DNA from: Chitinophaga pinensis
GTDB taxonomy: Bacteria > Bacteroidota > Bacteroidia > Chitinophagales > Chitinophagaceae
Assembly: GCF_007896845.1 (NCBI RefSeq)
Contig: NZ_VOHS01000048.1
Span: 1 to 45,342, forward strand
Reading direction: 5' to 3'
Length of the DNA: 45,342 nucleotides
Shown here: piece by piece, positions 43,454 through 45,342 of the stretch
Layout of the letters: the number at the start of each line of letters is the position of its first letter
Numbering within the stretch: position 1 is the first letter of the stretch
Position numbers and translations under genes: made by a program
The notes under the pieces: model-generated
Database searches by the model: none
Seen by the model: the letters and a program-made list of their open reading frames with translations, nothing else
What the model was told of the DNA's origin: nothing

Positions 43454-45342
43454 TCACCGCGTCATCTGCCGGTTTGGGAGATACTTTTTCATGGAGATAC
43501 TGGAACAGTACGAACAGTACCGGTATAATAAACACACCAGTAATACCCCTGTGATCATACCTCCGGCAGCGCCCACACTGATAGAGTGGTTACCTGCAGC
43601 AGAAGGACCAGTTGCCCGCATCATTGGCAGAATACCTGCCACGAAGGCGATAGAGGTCATGATGATAGGACGCAACCTCGCTTTTGCTGCCTCAATAGCT
43701 GCATTTACAAGGGTCTCTCCGGCATGCCTGCGTTGGACGGCAAACTCCACGATCAGGATGGCATTTTTAGCGAGCAATCCGATCAGCATGATCAGTGCCA
43801 CCTGTACATAAATGTTATTCTCAATACCCGCCATACCGATCGCAGAGAACACGCCGATCACACCTGTCGGGATAGACAATAACACAGACAATGGCAGGAT
43901 GTAACTGTTATACTGTGCAGACACAGAAGTAGACGAATACCAGAGAAAGCAGGAAAATAAACAGTGACTGTCCACCGAAATGATCTCTTCTCTTGTCACA
44001 CCGGAGAACTCATAAGAGTAACCCGCAGGCAAAGTCTGTGCTGCCACTTCTTCCACTGCCCTGATGGCATCACCTGTACTATAACCGGGCTTCGGATTGG
44101 CATTCATCGGAATGGAATTGTAGAGGTTATAGCGGGTCACGGTTTCTGGTCCGAGTACTGGTTTCAGACTCACCAGTGAACTGATAGGGACCATTTGTCC
44201 GGCGGCATTCTTCACCGAGATATTATCCAGTGAGGAAGGATTCGCACGTTCTCCCTTTTCAGCCTGTAATACGACCCTGTAATATTTTCCGAAGCGGTTG
44301 AAATCGGATACCTGCTGACTACCATAATAAGCCTGCATAGATCTGATCACCACATCCACATCTACCCGCAGCTGCGCTGCTTTCTCTTCATCTATTACCA
44401 TTTCCAGCTGTGGATAATCGGCACGGAAAGCAGTATAAGCCAGTGCTATTCTTTCCGTTGATTCAACGCTGCCAGGAATTTGCCGGATACTGCACTGAAC
44501 TGATCCAGTTTACCACCTGTACGATCCGTAAGGCGAATCAAGACCGTCTACGTTACCAAAACCGGGAACGGTTGGCAGGGTGAAGATGATGATATTAGCG
44601 CCTTTGATATCTGCTACACGCTTTCGCATGTCATTCATAATGTCATTCAGGTCACTCATTTCTCCACGGTCTTTCTAGGAACCATAAAGGCGACTGCGGA
44701 AGAAGGACTGGTAGCGTTGGTGAAGATATTCAGTCCGCTGATCTGTGTAAAACTCTTGACCACTTTCATTGGATCAGGCGGTCATTGATCTGTTTCATTA
44801 CCTGTTGGGTACGTTCCTGAGAGATCCCGGAGCAGTGTAACGATACGGCTGCAAAGTTCTGGTCTTCAGAAGGGATGAAGCCTGTACGGGTATTATGTAC
44901 CAGCATGGCTGAAACCAAAGTAACCAGTACCAGCCCTGATATACCAATCCATTGTGTTTTAAGAGCCATTTCAGGCCTTTTACGTAACGATTGGTCACAC
45001 TTTCAAAGCCTACATTAAAAGCGGCAAAGAAGCGTTTTTGAAGCTGCTTTTATCGATTGGCTCACCGTCATGGTGTACATTTCTCAGAAATAATGCGCCG
45101 TGCAGGACTCAATGTAAGCGCATTGATGGCTGAGATGAAGATGGCGATAGCAGTGTAAAGGCAAATTGTTTATAGAACACACCTGCTGATCCCTGCATAA
45201 TCTACCGGCAGGAATACTGCTGCCATGACGAGGGTATAGAAATGATGGCTGGTGTAATCTCATGCATAGCTGATAAAGTCGCTGATCTGGCCCCCATTTT
45301 CTTTGCTCCATTTTGGCGTGGACCGCCTCCACGACGACGATC
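43454..45342 (-). pseudogene. RND efflux pump (AcrB-like), frameshifted and cut by the window
   Basis: These are the C-terminal two-thirds of an AcrB-type inner-membrane drug exporter. The 5' end is beyond 45342. Pieces in order: transmembrane segment near 45100, TGFIPSEDQNFAAVSL near 44875, the periplasmic docking region with NRFGKYYRVVLQAEKG and VTRYNLYNSIPMNANPKPGY near 44100-44280, SGVTREEI near 44000, then VALIMLIGLLAKNAILIVEF and RLRPIIMTSIAFVAGILPMM. At least six frameshifts occur in 1.9 kb, several at short homopolymers. After the last one, the pump frame reads on without a stop into the start of the outer-membrane factor gene. The pump would pair with that protein; a membrane-fusion protein presumably lies upstream, outside the window. 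Confidence 0.8.

Noticed and set aside
43071..45342. Genuine RND/outer-membrane factor fusion protein
   Set aside because: The region has many single-base shifts and the outer-membrane factor starts with its own signal peptide, so separate genes with sequence errors are more plausible.

Overview
The window reads as chromosomal DNA of a Bacteroidota bacterium, most likely Chitinophaga or a close relative in the Chitinophagaceae. The evidence is a SusC/SusD pair with an adjacent ECF sigma factor and FecR anti-sigma factor, a type IX secretion C-terminal sorting domain, Bacteroidota -7 promoter boxes (TAnnTTTG), start codons without clear Shine-Dalgarno sequences, and small secreted proteins and histidine-rich AraC-like regulators of the kind I associate with Chitinophaga. 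The genus is inferred from recognition, not computed. No rRNA, tRNA or CRISPR array was seen.

Layout. 1-2703: broken genes (a DnaC/IstB-like ATPase, an unknown ORF, a multi-pass membrane protein). 2799-9869: an S9 peptidase, a small exported protein and a SusD/SusC pair; the peptidase, SusD and SusC are each split by several frameshifts. 10016-14697: ECF sigma, FecR, and two paralogous AraC-like regulators flanking an unknown ORF. 14878-20051: an FAD oxidoreductase, a 398-residue unknown, a DEAD-box helicase and a DUF1345 membrane protein. 20048-22896 (minus): lipoprotein, small exported protein, HTTM membrane protein and four-helix membrane protein. 23077-23657: two tandem small exported proteins.

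23850-27292 is the most interesting block: a tightly packed five-gene operon with a Nudix-like regulator whose catalytic residues are lost, a NADAR protein, RNA 2'-phosphotransferase (KptA/Tpt1), an ADP-ribosylglycohydrolase and a PPP-type phosphoesterase. It looks like a self-regulated NAD+/ADP-ribose and nucleic-acid-end processing pathway.

27289-32107: two tandem Ca-binding-repeat lipoproteins, a PL9-type pectate lyase with a type IX signal, and a TPR protein. 32257-36044: a second unusual operon with a Tat-exported flavin amine oxidase, a Tat-exported PLP aminotransferase and a secreted Hint (intein-like) protein. 36103-38559: a stand-alone elongation factor G paralogue with a terminator hairpin in its leader, preceded by an unrecognised 42-codon gene with its own promoter and terminator. 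38695-41892: a short-chain dehydrogenase, an 85-bp perfect palindrome, an alginate-lyase-family protein and a lipoprotein. 41968-45342: an outer-membrane efflux factor and the 3' part of an RND pump, both frameshifted and running off the window.

Frameshifts are confined to the first ~9.9 kb and the last ~2.3 kb; about 32 kb between them is clean. This suggests lower sequence quality near contig ends as much as real gene decay, so the pseudogene calls at both ends are provisional.
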